NCBI RefSeq assembly: GCF_023336505.1
Contig: NZ_JAMAST010000012.1
Span: forward strand, 1-64,000
Origin: Sporolactobacillus mangiferae
GTDB taxonomy: Bacteria; Bacillota; Bacilli; Bacillales; Sporolactobacillaceae
Reading direction: 5' to 3'
DNA: 64,000 bases
A model generated the notes under the pieces. The model was given only the letters and a program-made list of their open reading frames with translations, was not told where the DNA came from and did no database searches. Shown piece after piece: positions 32,078-41,474 of this stretch. Position numbers and translations under genes: made by a program. Position 1 is the stretch's first letter. The number at the start of each line of letters is the position of its first letter.

Positions 32078-32971
32078 TCAGATCTTCAGGAATTTCCGTA
32101 CCGAATTCATACTTCCCCACACGCCGATCAATGCACCGATGCCGATCAGAAGCAGACTCAGATTCAGTGTCATCGTTTGATATGGAATCAGTCTGATGAA
32201 CATCTGCTGAAGGTTGCCGCCAAGATTGTAGTAGGCAAACCGATACACAACCATCAATACGATCACAGGGATAATTGAACCAAGAACCCCCATGACCAGC
32301 CCCTCAATAAAGTAAGGCCAGCGGACAAAGGCGTTGGTCGCACCAACAAGTTTCATAATCTCGATTTCACGACGGCGGGCCACGATCGTCAATTTAATCG
32401 TATTAGCAATCAGGAATACAGAAGTAAACAGCAACCCGATAATCAGAACGATTCCGACATTCCGTGCAATTCGGATAAATCGGAAAAGTTTTTCTACCGT
32501 CCCTTTTCCATAACGCACATCCGTGACGTTCTGATAATCCTTTACCGTATTCGCGACACCGATCGTCTGCTCCGGCTTCTTCGTCTTCAGGATAAACGCG
32601 TTTGGCAGCGGGTTCTCCTTTTGCAGATCCGTAAAGCTCTGTTTGTCGTTACCGAGACTTTCAAGCAGACTGTCCAGTCCTTCTTTCTTTGATTGGAAGC
32701 GAACCGACTGCACATTGGGAATCTTCTGCAATTCCTGCTCCAGTGTTTTCTGCTGCGTCTTGGTAATCGATTGATCCAGATAGACGCGCACTTCAACGTC
32801 ACTTTCAATATCGCCGGCAATCTTATTCAGATTGAACATAACCATCAGGAATAGTCCGACCAGAAGAAGGGAAACTGTAACGGCACTCACGGATGCGAAC
32901 GTCATCCAGCCGTTTCGGCCAAGGCTCTTAAAACTTTCATTGACATGTCTCTTCAATGTTCTAATTTTCAT
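32078..32971 (-). CDS. ftsX: cell division protein FtsX
   Basis: Integral membrane partner of FtsE. In Bacillus the complex activates the D,L-endopeptidase CwlO during elongation. The 297-residue protein has an N-terminal cytoplasmic segment ([21 protein letters not shown]), one transmembrane helix, an extracellular domain (about 50-165), then three more helices of the FtsX permease type. The start at 32971 overlaps the ftsE end by 11 bases and has AAGGGG nine bases ahead, so the two are coupled. Confidence 0.95.
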   Translation of the reverse strand: MKIRTLKRHVNESFKSLGRNGWMTFASVSAVTVSLLLVGLFLMVMFNLNKIAGDIESDVEVRVYLDQSITKTQQKTLEQELQKIPNVQSVRFQSKKEGLDSLLESLGNDKQSFTDLQKENPLPNAFILKTKKPEQTIGVANTVKDYQNVTDVRYGKGTVEKLFRFIRIARNVGIVLIIGLLFTSVFLIANTIKLTIVARRREIEIMKLVGATNAFVRWPYFIEGLVMGVLGSIIPVIVLMVVYRFAYYNLGGNLQQMFIRLIPYQTMTLNLSLLLIGIGALIGVWGSMNSVRKFLKI

Positions 32972-33656
32972 AGCCATAATCCCCTTCTTGCTCATCGCGT
33001 ACAATCATGCCGCCTTCAAGCGCAACCACGCGATGCCGAATCTTGTTGACAATATCACGGTTGTGTGTCGCCATCACAATCGTTGTTCCCTGTTCGTTAA
33101 TCCGTTTGAACACTTCCATAATCTGCCAGGATGTCTCAGGATCGAGGTTACCGGTTGGTTCATCAGCGATCAGGACCGGTGGACGGTTGCAGATTGAACG
33201 TGCGATTGAGACGCGCTGCTGCTCGCCGCCGGACAGCTGATCGGGAAATGAACGCATTTTATGCTTTAAACCGACAAGATCCAGAACTTCGACAACACGA
33301 CGTTTAATCTGTCTCGGATGTTCCTCAATCACTTCCAATGCAAAGGCAACATTTTCATAGACAGTCAGTTTTGGCAGCAGGCGAAAATCCTGAAACACAA
33401 CGCCGATTTTACGCCGGAAATACGGAACCTGCCGTTCTCGTAAATTAGCAATGTTTTTATTGTTAATGAAAATTTTGCCGCGTGTCGGCTTCAATTCTCT
33501 GAAGATCATTTTTATAAATGTCGATTTCCCTGCCCCGCTTGGACCAACAACGTAAACAAATTCGCCCTGTTTGACAGACAGATCAATGCCATTCAGTGCC
33601 ATGACCCCGTTCGGGTAGGCCTTCCAGACATTTTGCATCACAATTACGTCTTCCAT
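32961..33656 (-). CDS. ftsE: cell division ATP-binding protein FtsE
   Basis: ABC-type ATPase of the FtsEX complex. The 231-residue protein has Walker [11 protein letters not shown]-loop [18 protein letters not shown], signature [14 protein letters not shown], Walker [13 protein letters not shown] and the H-switch MATHNRD. GGGGGAAGA lies ahead of the ATG. The 345 bases upstream to the YitT-family gene hold its promoter region but no clear consensus. Confidence 0.97.
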   Translation of the reverse strand: MEDVIVMQNVWKAYPNGVMALNGIDLSVKQGEFVYVVGPSGAGKSTFIKMIFRELKPTRGKIFINNKNIANLRERQVPYFRRKIGVVFQDFRLLPKLTVYENVAFALEVIEEHPRQIKRRVVEVLDLVGLKHKMRSFPDQLSGGEQQRVSIARSICNRPPVLIADEPTGNLDPETSWQIMEVFKRINEQGTTIVMATHNRDIVNKIRHRVVALEGGMIVRDEQEGDYGYEN

Positions 33657-33976
33657 AGAAATTCTTCCCCCAAAGTCCTTTTTCCCATATTTTGTCGAAC
33701 GATCTCATAATCTGTCTGATTATATTTTTCTACAAAAACATTCGTATGCAGGATCAAAATGCGCGGGTTGCCGATGAAAAGATCGCTCACTCACCATTAT
33801 TTCCCGAGAAATAAATCAACCATATGCACATCATTATGTATGTGAATCGAACAATTTTCATTATACCATCGAAACCGTGTCGATTACGCGAGAAAAATAT
33901 TACATTTCAATTTCAAATACATAATCGAATTGAGGAGAAAAAGATCGAAACCGTGGAGGATGATTGCATCGGAATA

Positions 33977-34001
33977 TAAAAAAAACACGCCTGCGCATGT
34001 T
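33977..34001 (-). terminator. terminator of the YitT-family gene
   Basis: AACATGC / GCGTGTT stem (one G-T), GCAG loop, then TTTTTTTA on the minus strand, immediately after the stop codon. Confidence 0.85.
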
Positions 34002-34898
34002 TTATGATCGCTGATAAAAACCTTTTCCGAACACTTCGGTTGCATTGGTAATAATGAAAAACGAATCCGCATCAATAGACTTAACAAGCTGCTTCAGATG
34101 AGTCAATTCACTTTGTGAAACAACGGTCATCAGCATCGGCCGATCATCGCCGGTGTATCCGCCCTGGCTGACAATGCGCGTCACACCACGATCAATTTCC
34201 TGCAGGATCGCCTGACGCAGTTCATCTTCCTGGTCAGAGACAATCAGTGCCATTTTCTCGGTGTTAAAACCAAGCTGAACAACATCAATCATTTTTGCTG
34301 TCAAATAGATGCTGATCAGTGCATACAGTGCTGCTTCAAGCGACATAAAAAATGCAGAGCTCAGGACGATGATTCCATCCAGTATCGAGACACAAAAACC
34401 AAGCGTTATGCCGCTGAACTTCTGAATGATTTGCCCGGCAAGTGCCGTTCCGCCGGTAGATCCACGGCCACGAAACACAATACCAAGACCGATACCGGTG
34501 CCGACACCGCCGAACAGTGCCCCAAGGAGCGGGCTGTCCGTTGCTGCAGGAATACCGCTCGTCAAAAATACGGAAAGCGGCAGCATAACTGAACCGAGCA
34601 GCGTCTTCATAGCGTAGTCGACATAGCCGAAGCTGCGTCCAAGCACAAATAAACCCAGGACAAAAATAGGAATATTGAAGCCCCAGAGAACATAGGACGG
34701 TTCCCAGCCAAGATTCCAATGCAGCACAATACTGATCCCTGCCACACCGCCAGAAGCAATATGTGTCGGAAGCATAAATGTGTTAAAAGTAATGCCGACA
34801 ATGAATGAGCCAATGATCACAAGTAAATAGTCCATAACTACAGCCGCCGTTCCACGCTCTGGGACGACGTGCTTGTCTCTTTTCCTAAAAAAGTGCAT
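34002..34898 (-). CDS. YitT family membrane protein (YvjA-like)
   Basis: Membrane protein of unknown transport or sensing role. The 298-residue protein has five to six transmembrane segments in residues 20-190 with the family's G-x-T-x-N-x-F-x-x-P start (GITFNTFMLPTHIASGGVAGIS) and FRGRGSTGGT, then a cytoplasmic DUF2179 domain (about 215-295: GVTRIVSQGGYTGDDRPMLMTVV). Position next to ftsE matches B. subtilis yvjA. The signature N-terminal basic segment suggests the N-terminus is inside. Confidence 0.88.
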   Translation of the reverse strand: MHFFRKRDKHVVPERGTAAVVMDYLLVIIGSFIVGITFNTFMLPTHIASGGVAGISIVLHWNLGWEPSYVLWGFNIPIFVLGLFVLGRSFGYVDYAMKTLLGSVMLPLSVFLTSGIPAATDSPLLGALFGGVGTGIGLGIVFRGRGSTGGTALAGQIIQKFSGITLGFCVSILDGIIVLSSAFFMSLEAALYALISIYLTAKMIDVVQLGFNTEKMALIVSDQEDELRQAILQEIDRGVTRIVSQGGYTGDDRPMLMTVVSQSELTHLKQLVKSIDADSFFIITNATEVFGKGFYQRS

Positions 34899-35036
34899 GC
34901 AAAATCTCCTTTACCCACCCGATGAGATGGCCGAATGTTCTTATTCTAATTCATCCGGACGGATGCGGTCAATTAAGGAAGCGCTGCAATTTGAAATTCG
35001 TTATCACCTTGCTGAGGTCCATTACCCGTTTTATTC

Positions 35037-35115
35037 TTTGAAACAAATTCGATGTTATTTTGATACAACTTTTTTCGTTTGATAAGAATGCGATGTTGTT
35101 TGATACAACTTTGTC
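35037..35115. repeat. degenerate about 21-bp repeats, TTTGATACAACTTT type
   Basis: Four units begin TTTGA at 35037, 35059, 35078 and 35099. Units 2 and 4 share TTTGATACAACTTT; units 1 and 3 share CGATGTT at their ends. Spacings of 22, 19 and 21 bases indicate decay of a 21-bp array with the same alternating design as the one at 30047. It lies in the noncoding gap between prfB and the YitT gene. Confidence 0.55.
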
Positions 35116-35149
35116 CTCCACCGATCAATACCTTTTCATCCTTCACCAG

Positions 35150-35181
35150 CTAAAATACAAGAACCGGCCGAAGCCGGTTCT
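35150..35181 (-). terminator. terminator of prfB
   Basis: AGAACCGGC / GCCGGTTCT perfect 9-bp stem with a TTCG tetraloop, followed by TGTATTTTAG on the minus strand; 23 bases after the prfB stop. Confidence 0.85.
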
Positions 35182-35204
35182 CTCACCAAACAAATTATTT
35201 ATTT

Positions 35205-36303
35205 TCACAGATGAAGACGCAGGTAGGCATCGATGAACGGATCAATGTCGCCATCCATGACGCGGTTGACATCACCGATTTCAACATTTGTGCGGTGGTC
35301 CTTGACCATTGAATAAGGATGAAAAACATAGGAGCGAATCTGGCTGCCCCAGCCGATCTCCTTCTGCTCGCCATGGAGAGCAGCCATTTCGGCCTCTTTC
35401 TTCTCTTCTTCCAATTGATACAGACGTGCTTTCAGCATCTTCATCGCCTGATCACGGTTCTGAAATTGCGAGCGCTCAGACTGGCAGCTGACGACAATAC
35501 CTGTTGGTATATGGGTCATACGAACCGCCGATGACGTTTTATTAATGTGCTGACCGCCAGCACCGCTCGACCGGAAGACATCGACTTTCAGATCTTCAGG
35601 CCGGATATCGACTTCAATGCCGTCATCAAGTTCCGGGACCACTTCACACGAAACGAATGATGTGTGGCGTCGCCCGGCAGCGTCAAAAGGTGAAATGCGA
35701 ACCAGACGGTGAATGCCCTTCTCTGCCTTCAGATAGCCGAATGCATCCGGCCCCTTAATCAGCAGCGTGACACTTTTGACTCCGGCTTCATCGCCGGGAA
35801 GGTAGTCAAGTGTTTCGACGGCAAAGCCTTTGTTCTCTGCCCAGCGTGTGTACATGCGCAGCAGCATCGAAGCCCAGTCCTGCGCTTCGGTACCACCGGC
35901 ACCCGGATGAAGCTCCAGAATCGCATTATTCCGGTCATGCGGGCCGCTCAGAAGCAGTCTGGTTTCATAATGGTTGAATGCATGACGTGCCTCTTCAAGG
36001 GATTCTTCAAGTTCGGCCTTCATGTCTGCATCGTTCTCTTCTTTGACTAATTCATAGGCAACCTGAAGGTCTTCATACTTACTTTCAAGATCGCTCAGAC
36101 TGTCGACCTTGCCTTTCAGTTCGTTGGATTCATCGATCACCTTCTGGGCCTTTTCATTATCATCCCAAAAACCAGGCATCGACATTTTTTCATCCAGCTC
36201 TGCAATTCTTGCCTTTTTATTATCTAAGTCAAAGAGACCCCCTAAATGCTTTGAGACGAACTTCCATCTCATCAATTTCGTGTTTCATTTCAGGTAAATC
36301 CAT
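35205..36303 (-). CDS. prfB: peptide chain release factor 2, with programmed +1 frameshift
   Basis: RF2 terminates translation at UGA and UAA. The gene starts at 36303 and reads 24 codons ([20 protein letters not shown].. to S-L) up to an in-frame TGA at 36229-36231. The local sequence AGGGGG-TCT-CTT-TGA-C is the classic RF2 autoregulatory frameshift site with its internal Shine-Dalgarno. Reading continues in +1 with D-L-D-N-K-K. The total is 365 residues, the normal length. It carries the UGA-recognising SPF tripeptide (RISPFDAAG) and the catalytic GGQ ([11 protein letters not shown]). Low RF2 would favour frameshifting and restore its level. secA lies 28 bases upstream. Confidence 0.96.
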
Positions 36304-36331
36304 GTTCATCCTACTTTCTCTTTCCCACAGA

Positions 36332-38848
36332 TCATTTTCCGTGGCAGTTTTTATATTTTTTGCCGCTGCCGCATGGACAAGGATCGTTCCGACCGACATG
36401 CACTTTACGGCGGATCGGTTTCTTTTTCACCGGTTCGTCATCCTGACCGCCGGAAATGACGCGCAGGCCATGCGTTACCTGCTCGCGCTGAATGGGTTCC
36501 TCGCGAATTTCCGCTTTCATAAGGAAGCTGACAATTTCTTCATTGATGCTGGCAATCATTTCTTCGAACATTTTGAAGCCTTCAATATTATATGCACGAT
36601 ATGGGTCGACCTGACCGTATGCCCGCAGATAAATGCCCTCGCGGAGCTGCTCCATTGCATCAATATGATCCATCCACTTTGTATCCACTGTACGCAGTGT
36701 GATCACGCGTTCGAATTCACGCATCCTCTCAGGAGTAAACTGTTCTTCTTTTTCGTTGTAACGGGCGATCGCCTTCGCATACAGATCGTCGATCATCTCT
36801 TCCGGATCTTTGCCTTCCAGATCCTTCAGTGTTAACTCACCCTCATTGAATATTTTCGCATTCAGGTAGTCAATTACGCTTTGAAGATCCCATTCTTCCG
36901 GCACTTCCTTCTCCGGCGTATGCGCGCGAACCAGATTCTCGATCACAAGCTTGATCATGCCTTCGATGTCCGGGCGCAGATTCTTCGCTTCCAGCACTTC
37001 ATCGCGCTGCTTGTAGATGATCTCACGCTGCTGACGCATGACATCATCGAATTTCAGCAATTGCTTTCGAGCATCAAAGTTATTGCCTTCCACACGTTTC
37101 TGCGCAGCTTCTACCGACCGGCTGACAAGCTTGCTTTCAATCGGTGAAGTGTCATCCATACCGATTTTTTCCATCCAGTTCTTCATTTTATCCGAGCCGA
37201 ACCGTTTCATCAAGTCATCTTCAAGCGACAGATAAAAACGAGATTCACCAGGATCGCCCTGACGACCGGAACGGCCGCGCAGCTGGTTGTCAATACGACG
37301 CGATTCATGGCGCTCCGTACCGAGAATGAACAGACCGCCAAGCTCCGCGACGCCTTCACCGAGCTTAATATCGGTACCACGGCCGGCCATGTTCGTCGCA
37401 ATTGTGACCGAACCAGCCTGACCGGCGTTCTCGATGATTTCCGCTTCACGTGCATGGTTCTTCGCATTCAGAACATTATGCGGAATACCGCGCCTCTTTA
37501 AAAGTTTCGAAATCAGTTCCGAGGTTTCAACGGCAACCGTACCGACAAGCACCGGCTGGCCGCGATGATACAGCGTCGCAATTTCTTCGACAACCGCATG
37601 AAACTTGCCCTTCTGCGTTTTATAGATCAGATCCGGATTGTCAACACGAATCATGGGTTTATTCGTTGGAATTTCAATAACATCCATGTTGTAGATGCTC
37701 TGGAATTCTTCTTCTTCGGTTTTTGCCGTACCAGTCATACCGGACAGCTTCGCATACATACGGAAAAAGTTCTGCAGTGTAATCGTAGCCAAAGTTTTGC
37801 TTTCGCTCTGGATGTCCAGACCTTCCTTGGCCTCGATCGCCTGATGGAGCCCTTCGCTGTAACGGCGTCCCTGCATCAGACGGCCGGTGAACGGATCAAC
37901 AATCACAATTTCGCCGTCCTGCACAACATAATCCTGATCACGATGCATAATCGCATGGGCCTTCAGCGCTTCATTCACATGATGATTAATCGTGACATTC
38001 TTATAATCATACAGGTTTTTAATACCGAAGAAGTTCTCCGCCTTGGTCATGCCCTCTTCAGTCAGCTGCACCGATTTTGTCTTCAGATCGACCGTAAAAT
38101 CCTGTTTTTCGGACAGGAGACGCGCAAACTGATTAGCACGCACGTACAGATCGGTTGATTTTTCCGCATTACCGGAAATAATCAGCGGTGTACGGGCTTC
38201 ATCGATTAAAATGGAGTCCACTTCATCGACGATCGCAAAGTTCAGCGGGCGCTGCACTTTTTCTTCCTGATAAAGCACCATGTTGTCGCGCAGATAGTCG
38301 AACCCGAACTCACTGTTCGTGCCATACGTAATGTCGGCCGCGTATGCTTCTTTTTTCTCATCTGGTGACAGACCGTTGGTGTTTAAACCGACTGACAAAC
38401 CGAGGAAATTATAGAGCAGCCCCATTTGTTCCGCGTCACGGTGAGCCAGATAATCGTTGACCGTCACCAGATGCGCTCCTTGACCGGCCAGCGCGTTCAG
38501 ATACAGCGGCATCGTCGCCACGAGCGTTTTTCCTTCACCGGTTTTCATCTCGGCGATGTTGCCCTGATGCAGCGCAATCGCACCAATCAACTGTACGTAG
38601 TAAGGGGTCATACCCAGAATGCGGGTCGACGCTTCACGGACAACCGCAAAGGCTTCCGGCAGCAAATCATCCAGTGTTTCACCGTTTTCCAGCCGCTGCC
38701 TGAATTCCGGCGTCTTCGCCTGGAGTTCGTCATCGCTCAGCTTCCTGTACTCATCGGCCATGGCATCGATCCTGTGCGCGATCTTTTCCATTTTGCTGAG
38801 TTTGCGAAGGCTTGTATCTCCTAAAACTCGTTTGAGCATTCCTATCAT
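36332..38848 (-). CDS. secA: preprotein translocase ATPase SecA
   Basis: Motor ATPase that drives proteins through SecYEG. The 838-residue protein has Walker A MKTGEGKT, the DEAD-like [13 protein letters not shown], the [13 protein letters not shown] and [16 protein letters not shown] helicase motifs, and a C-terminal zinc motif [16 protein letters not shown] that binds SecB or phospholipid. The start at 38848 ([11 protein letters not shown]) follows GAGGTG; the longer upstream frame has no support. It heads secA-prfB. Confidence 0.97.
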   Translation of the reverse strand: MIGMLKRVLGDTSLRKLSKMEKIAHRIDAMADEYRKLSDDELQAKTPEFRQRLENGETLDDLLPEAFAVVREASTRILGMTPYYVQLIGAIALHQGNIAEMKTGEGKTLVATMPLYLNALAGQGAHLVTVNDYLAHRDAEQMGLLYNFLGLSVGLNTNGLSPDEKKEAYAADITYGTNSEFGFDYLRDNMVLYQEEKVQRPLNFAIVDEVDSILIDEARTPLIISGNAEKSTDLYVRANQFARLLSEKQDFTVDLKTKSVQLTEEGMTKAENFFGIKNLYDYKNVTINHHVNEALKAHAIMHRDQDYVVQDGEIVIVDPFTGRLMQGRRYSEGLHQAIEAKEGLDIQSESKTLATITLQNFFRMYAKLSGMTGTAKTEEEEFQSIYNMDVIEIPTNKPMIRVDNPDLIYKTQKGKFHAVVEEIATLYHRGQPVLVGTVAVETSELISKLLKRRGIPHNVLNAKNHAREAEIIENAGQAGSVTIATNMAGRGTDIKLGEGVAELGGLFILGTERHESRRIDNQLRGRSGRQGDPGESRFYLSLEDDLMKRFGSDKMKNWMEKIGMDDTSPIESKLVSRSVEAAQKRVEGNNFDARKQLLKFDDVMRQQREIIYKQRDEVLEAKNLRPDIEGMIKLVIENLVRAHTPEKEVPEEWDLQSVIDYLNAKIFNEGELTLKDLEGKDPEEMIDDLYAKAIARYNEKEEQFTPERMREFERVITLRTVDTKWMDHIDAMEQLREGIYLRAYGQVDPYRAYNIEGFKMFEEMIASINEEIVSFLMKAEIREEPIQREQVTHGLRVISGGQDDEPVKKKPIRRKVHVGRNDPCPCGSGKKYKNCHGK

Positions 38849-39198
38849 GCCTGCATACACCTCATTTATAGTTTCTGATTCGGCGCCGCTTGCACGCGCC
38901 CTCAGAGTCCAACATTCGTATCCAGTGTTTCCATATAAATCTGCCTGAAAAACTTTCCTAAAACATGCAACTATTTTAACAATATTCACCAGCGCTGACA
39001 ATCGCCGCCGCACCGATTGAGCAAATCACGCAAAATCGGATCACAGATTCCTGTTTATTCAGATGTTCGCGTGTACCGGCCGTTTTCCGGGTACCGCGCC
39101 AATAAGAATGCAGAAACCAACATCTTTCATTATACGGCAAAATGCACATCGTGAAAACAGACGCAACACGCTGTGGTCAAAATGCGGCACAGATTGTC

Positions 39199-39370
39199 TT
39201 TACCGACCATTGAGAGTGCGTGTGATTTACCGGCTGTAGCGAGCGAAGTTTTGGTCGCCCGAGATTTATCGGTCCACAGGCATGGTTCCGGTCATCGTGC
39301 GAAATTTTCCGGTCATCGCGCATGATTTACTGGTCATCACTCGTGATTTACCGGCCATTCCTGAATCGAA
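39199..39370. repeat. 21-bp tandem repeats, GATTTACCGGTCATC type
   Basis: About eight degenerate units, spaced 20-22 bases, share GATTTACCGGTCATC, for example GATTTATCGGTCCACAGG, ATTTTCCGGTCATCGCGC, GATTTACTGGTCATCACTCG and GATTTACCGGCCATTCC. This is the longest array. It lies in the 614-base noncoding gap between secA and hpf; no gene is visible there. Confidence 0.75.
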
Positions 39371-39407
39371 CAAAACCAATGATTCATGAAAAGAGCAGCC
39401 TTTTTGT

Positions 39408-39436
39408 AAAATAAAGAAGATCCGCATCCGCGGATC
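39408..39436 (-). terminator. terminator of hpf
   Basis: GATCCGC / GCGGATC stem with a four-base loop, followed on the minus strand by TTCTTTATTTTAC; 27 bases after the hpf stop. Confidence 0.8.
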
Positions 39437-39462
39437 CCCCTTTTATCTATTTGCTAATCGTT

Positions 39463-40011
39463 TTATACTTGATCAATCAGGCCGAATCGCCCGTCTTTGC
39501 GGCGATAAACGACCGCCGTTGAATTATCTTCTGCATTGTTGAAAATAAAGAAGGAATGACCAAGCATATCCATTTGCAGAATCGCTTCATCAACGGTCAT
39601 CGGCTTAAACACGAAGTGCTTTTTGCGTACGACACCATAGGCAGTTTCTTCTGTGTCTTCAGCTGTCTTTGTTGCGCTTACGGTGCCATTCTGAAGCTGC
39701 TGCTTCGCAGTCTGGCGACTCTTGCGGTTCAGTTTTGTTTTATGCTTTTTGATCTGGCGTTCCAATTTCGAAACCACTGAATCAATTGCCGTGTAGAGAT
39801 CTTCCTCGCCGACTTCGGCTCTCAGGAGAAGGCCTTGGAGCGGAATGGTTACTTCAACCACTTGTTCCGTATTGTGGACACGCAAATTCACACGCGCGCT
39901 TGTATCAATCGGTGTGTTAAAGTATTTTTCCAGCTTGCTGATCCTTTTTTCCGCATAGCTCTGCAAAGATGGTGTCACTGTGATGTTTTCCCCGCGAATA
40001 ATAATATCCAT
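39463..40011 (-). CDS. hpf: ribosome hibernation promoting factor, long form
   Basis: Binds the 30S subunit and drives 100S ribosome dimer formation in stationary phase and stress. The 182-residue protein has the N-terminal S30AE domain (MDIIIRGENITVTPSLQSYAEKRI; about 1-105), a Lys/Gln-rich linker (HKTKLNRKSRQTAKQQ) and the C-terminal dimerisation domain (about 125-182: VVRKKHFVFKPMTVDEAILQMDMLGHSFFIF). The start at 40011 follows AAGGGAGG. Overlapping sigma-H and sigma-B promoter boxes lie just upstream. Confidence 0.96.
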   Translation of the reverse strand: MDIIIRGENITVTPSLQSYAEKRISKLEKYFNTPIDTSARVNLRVHNTEQVVEVTIPLQGLLLRAEVGEEDLYTAIDSVVSKLERQIKKHKTKLNRKSRQTAKQQLQNGTVSATKTAEDTEETAYGVVRKKHFVFKPMTVDEAILQMDMLGHSFFIFNNAEDNSTAVVYRRKDGRFGLIDQV

Positions 40012-40037
40012 GAGAAAGCCTCCCTTCAATATTATAT

Positions 40038-40072
40038 ACATTCGCCATTCCCGTCCCAATTCCTGCGCAAAC
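40038..40072 (-). promoter_or_regulatory. overlapping sigma-H and sigma-B promoters of hpf
   Basis: On the minus strand GCAGGAATT (-35) and GGCGAATGT (-10), 11 bases apart, match the sigma-H pattern RNAGGAWWW / RNNGAATWW with one mismatch. Shifted over the same bases, GTTTGC and GGGAAT with a 14-base spacer match the sigma-B pattern GTTTAA / GGGTAT. B. subtilis hpf (yvyD) is known to be under both factors. Confidence 0.65.
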
Positions 40073-40322
40073 ATTAAAATATTTTTACAATAATCGCTTT
40101 ACTTTTTAAAGTTTCGACAAAATCGGCACATTTAATCAGAAAACGAATTCATGCTTAATATGCATCAATGAGATGCAATATTCCAATCAGAATATAGGCG
40201 TAAAATCGCTCTGATTCTATTGACGCAGCCTGTTCCAGCACATATAATGATAACGCAAATAGGAAAAGACATTTAGAAACACAGGTTTGTCTCCATTTTT
40301 TAAAAACCAATTTTCAAGTTTA

Positions 40323-40341
40323 ATGTTAGGCATGCTAACAT
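40323..40341. promoter_or_regulatory. TnrA/GlnR-like palindrome
   Basis: ATGTTAG-GCATG-CTAACAT is a perfect inverted repeat whose core TGTTA-N7-TAACA fits the GlnR/TnrA pattern TGTNA-N7-TNACA. The centre is GC-richer than typical TnrA boxes. It lies about 80 bases upstream of the small gene at 40420, and TTTTT follows on the plus strand, so it could alternatively be a weak terminator. Confidence 0.4.
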
Positions 40342-40419
40342 TTTTAAGGATACGATTCATAACGCAGAGGTTATAAAGCATGACGGTGATCATCCCTCTC
40401 ACAAAGGAGCGTTCTGACC

Positions 40420-40557
40420 ATGTCAGTCAAGACGGAAGAAATCATTGAATTGTTTGAACAGCTCAATGACGATGAAAAGGAATCGACTTACAATTATCTG
40501 CAATTCCTTGCAAGCCTGAATGCTGATCAGGAAGAAGAGGTTGTTGTAGCTGAATAA
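40420..40557 (+). CDS. small acidic protein, 45 residues, unknown
   Basis: Encodes a 45-residue acidic protein (MSVKTEEIIELFEQLNDDEK, ..YNYLQFLASLNADQEEEVVVAE). It is predicted to be almost entirely helical, with leucines and isoleucines spaced as in an amphipathic helix. AAAGGAG lies 10 bases before the ATG, and a perfect 10-bp terminator follows 21 bases after the stop, so it looks like a genuine independent transcription unit opposite to its neighbours. I do not recognise a family. It lies between hpf and the fliT end of the flagellar operon. Confidence 0.75.
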   Translation: MSVKTEEIIELFEQLNDDEKESTYNYLQFLASLNADQEEEVVVAE

Positions 40558-40578
40558 CACAATGAAGGCAGTCCGATG

Positions 40579-40612
40579 TCCATCCGTTCTTTTAACGGAT
40601 GGAATTTTTTTT
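40579..40612 (+). terminator. terminator of the 45-residue gene
   Basis: TCCATCCGTT / AACGGATGGA 10-bp stem, five-base loop, then TTTTTTTT. Confidence 0.9.
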
Positions 40613-40705
40613 GAAAAAAATAAAAGACCATGTGCGTGAAGGCATCAATGGTCTTAGTTTATGTGCATCCAGTGATTTGGTGAAAAAATTAGCTCTGCTG
40701 TTTTA

Positions 40706-41053
40706 TTACTCTCGCTTATCGAGGAACATGCCATCTTTAGTAGGACCGGTGTAAGGATTGCGGTAACGGTTAATACTGCGCTTACGGTGCCGAAAGTGAT
40801 TCATGTCATTAGTGATTTCCTGCTTGATCAGATGAAGCTGTTTATTGATCGTGCGGTTCATCTCAGCAATGCGTTCACCCATTGGTCGCTCCGCTTCACT
40901 GCATGTTCCTGAAAGTTCCGCGGTCAGCCGCCCGCGTGCATCCAAAAGCTGACGCAGCTTTGCAATCAGCTCATCACGTGACATTGACTGCTTTTCATCC
41001 GTCACTAACTGCTCCAGTTCAACCGTCAAATCGTAAATTTTCTGTAATCCCAT
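40706..41053 (-). CDS. fliT: flagellar protein FliT-like
   Basis: Putative export chaperone for the filament cap protein FliD. The 115-residue protein is helical and charged (YDLTVELEQLVTDEKQ, LRQLLDARGRLTAEL) with a basic C-terminal tail (FRHRKRSINRYRNPYTGP). Sequence similarity to FliT is weak in general; the call rests on its position, one base after fliS in flaG-fliD-fliS-fliT, the standard Bacillus order. Confidence 0.75.
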   Translation of the reverse strand: MGLQKIYDLTVELEQLVTDEKQSMSRDELIAKLRQLLDARGRLTAELSGTCSEAERPMGERIAEMNRTINKQLHLIKQEITNDMNHFRHRKRSINRYRNPYTGPTKDGMFLDKRE

Positions 41054-41054
41054 T

Positions 41055-41450
41055 TTAAATACGATCCCTTTTTGGCTGTGCTTTTTTCACATTCTCAACG
41101 GCCTGCTTCCAGGCATCCCGCATATCGGTAACTAATTTTTCCACTTCATCAAGAATGGACGGATCATTCTTGATGTTCGCTTCAATCAGACGACGGTTCA
41201 TATAATCATAGAGCTGCATCATGTTTTTTGCGATCGGCTGATTCATATCGAGCGTCACCATCAACTCGCGGATAATCGCCTGTGCTTTTTGTAGGTTCAT
41301 ATTTTTTCCCTTGTAATCTTTTTCATGAAGCGTCTTTCCTGCCTGCCGGATAAATCGGATGCAGCCATTATAGAGCATCAGCGTCAATTCTCCCGGCGTC
41401 GCGGTCATTACCGAATTCTGCTTATAAGCTTTGTAAGGGCTTAATGGCAT
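41055..41450 (-). CDS. fliS: flagellin export chaperone FliS
   Basis: Binds the C-terminus of flagellin to prevent premature polymerisation and guide export. The 131-residue protein has the typical start YKAYKQNSVMTATPGELTLMLYNGCIRFI and the helical core LMVTLDMNQPIAKNMMQLYDYMNRRLIEAN. It lies between fliD and fliT; in B. subtilis FliS also takes part in FliW-CsrA control of flagellin synthesis. Confidence 0.95.
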   Translation of the reverse strand: MPLSPYKAYKQNSVMTATPGELTLMLYNGCIRFIRQAGKTLHEKDYKGKNMNLQKAQAIIRELMVTLDMNQPIAKNMMQLYDYMNRRLIEANIKNDPSILDEVEKLVTDMRDAWKQAVENVKKAQPKRDRI

Positions 41451-41474
41451 CTTTATACCTCCCGCACATCAAGA

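Noticed and set aside
36229-36231. Nonsense mutation in prfB
   Set aside because: The TGA with AGGGGG and CTT-TGA-C is the conserved programmed frameshift, not a defect.
39199-39370. CRISPR array
   Set aside because: The units are tandem without unique spacers, only loosely conserved, and no cas genes are in the window.
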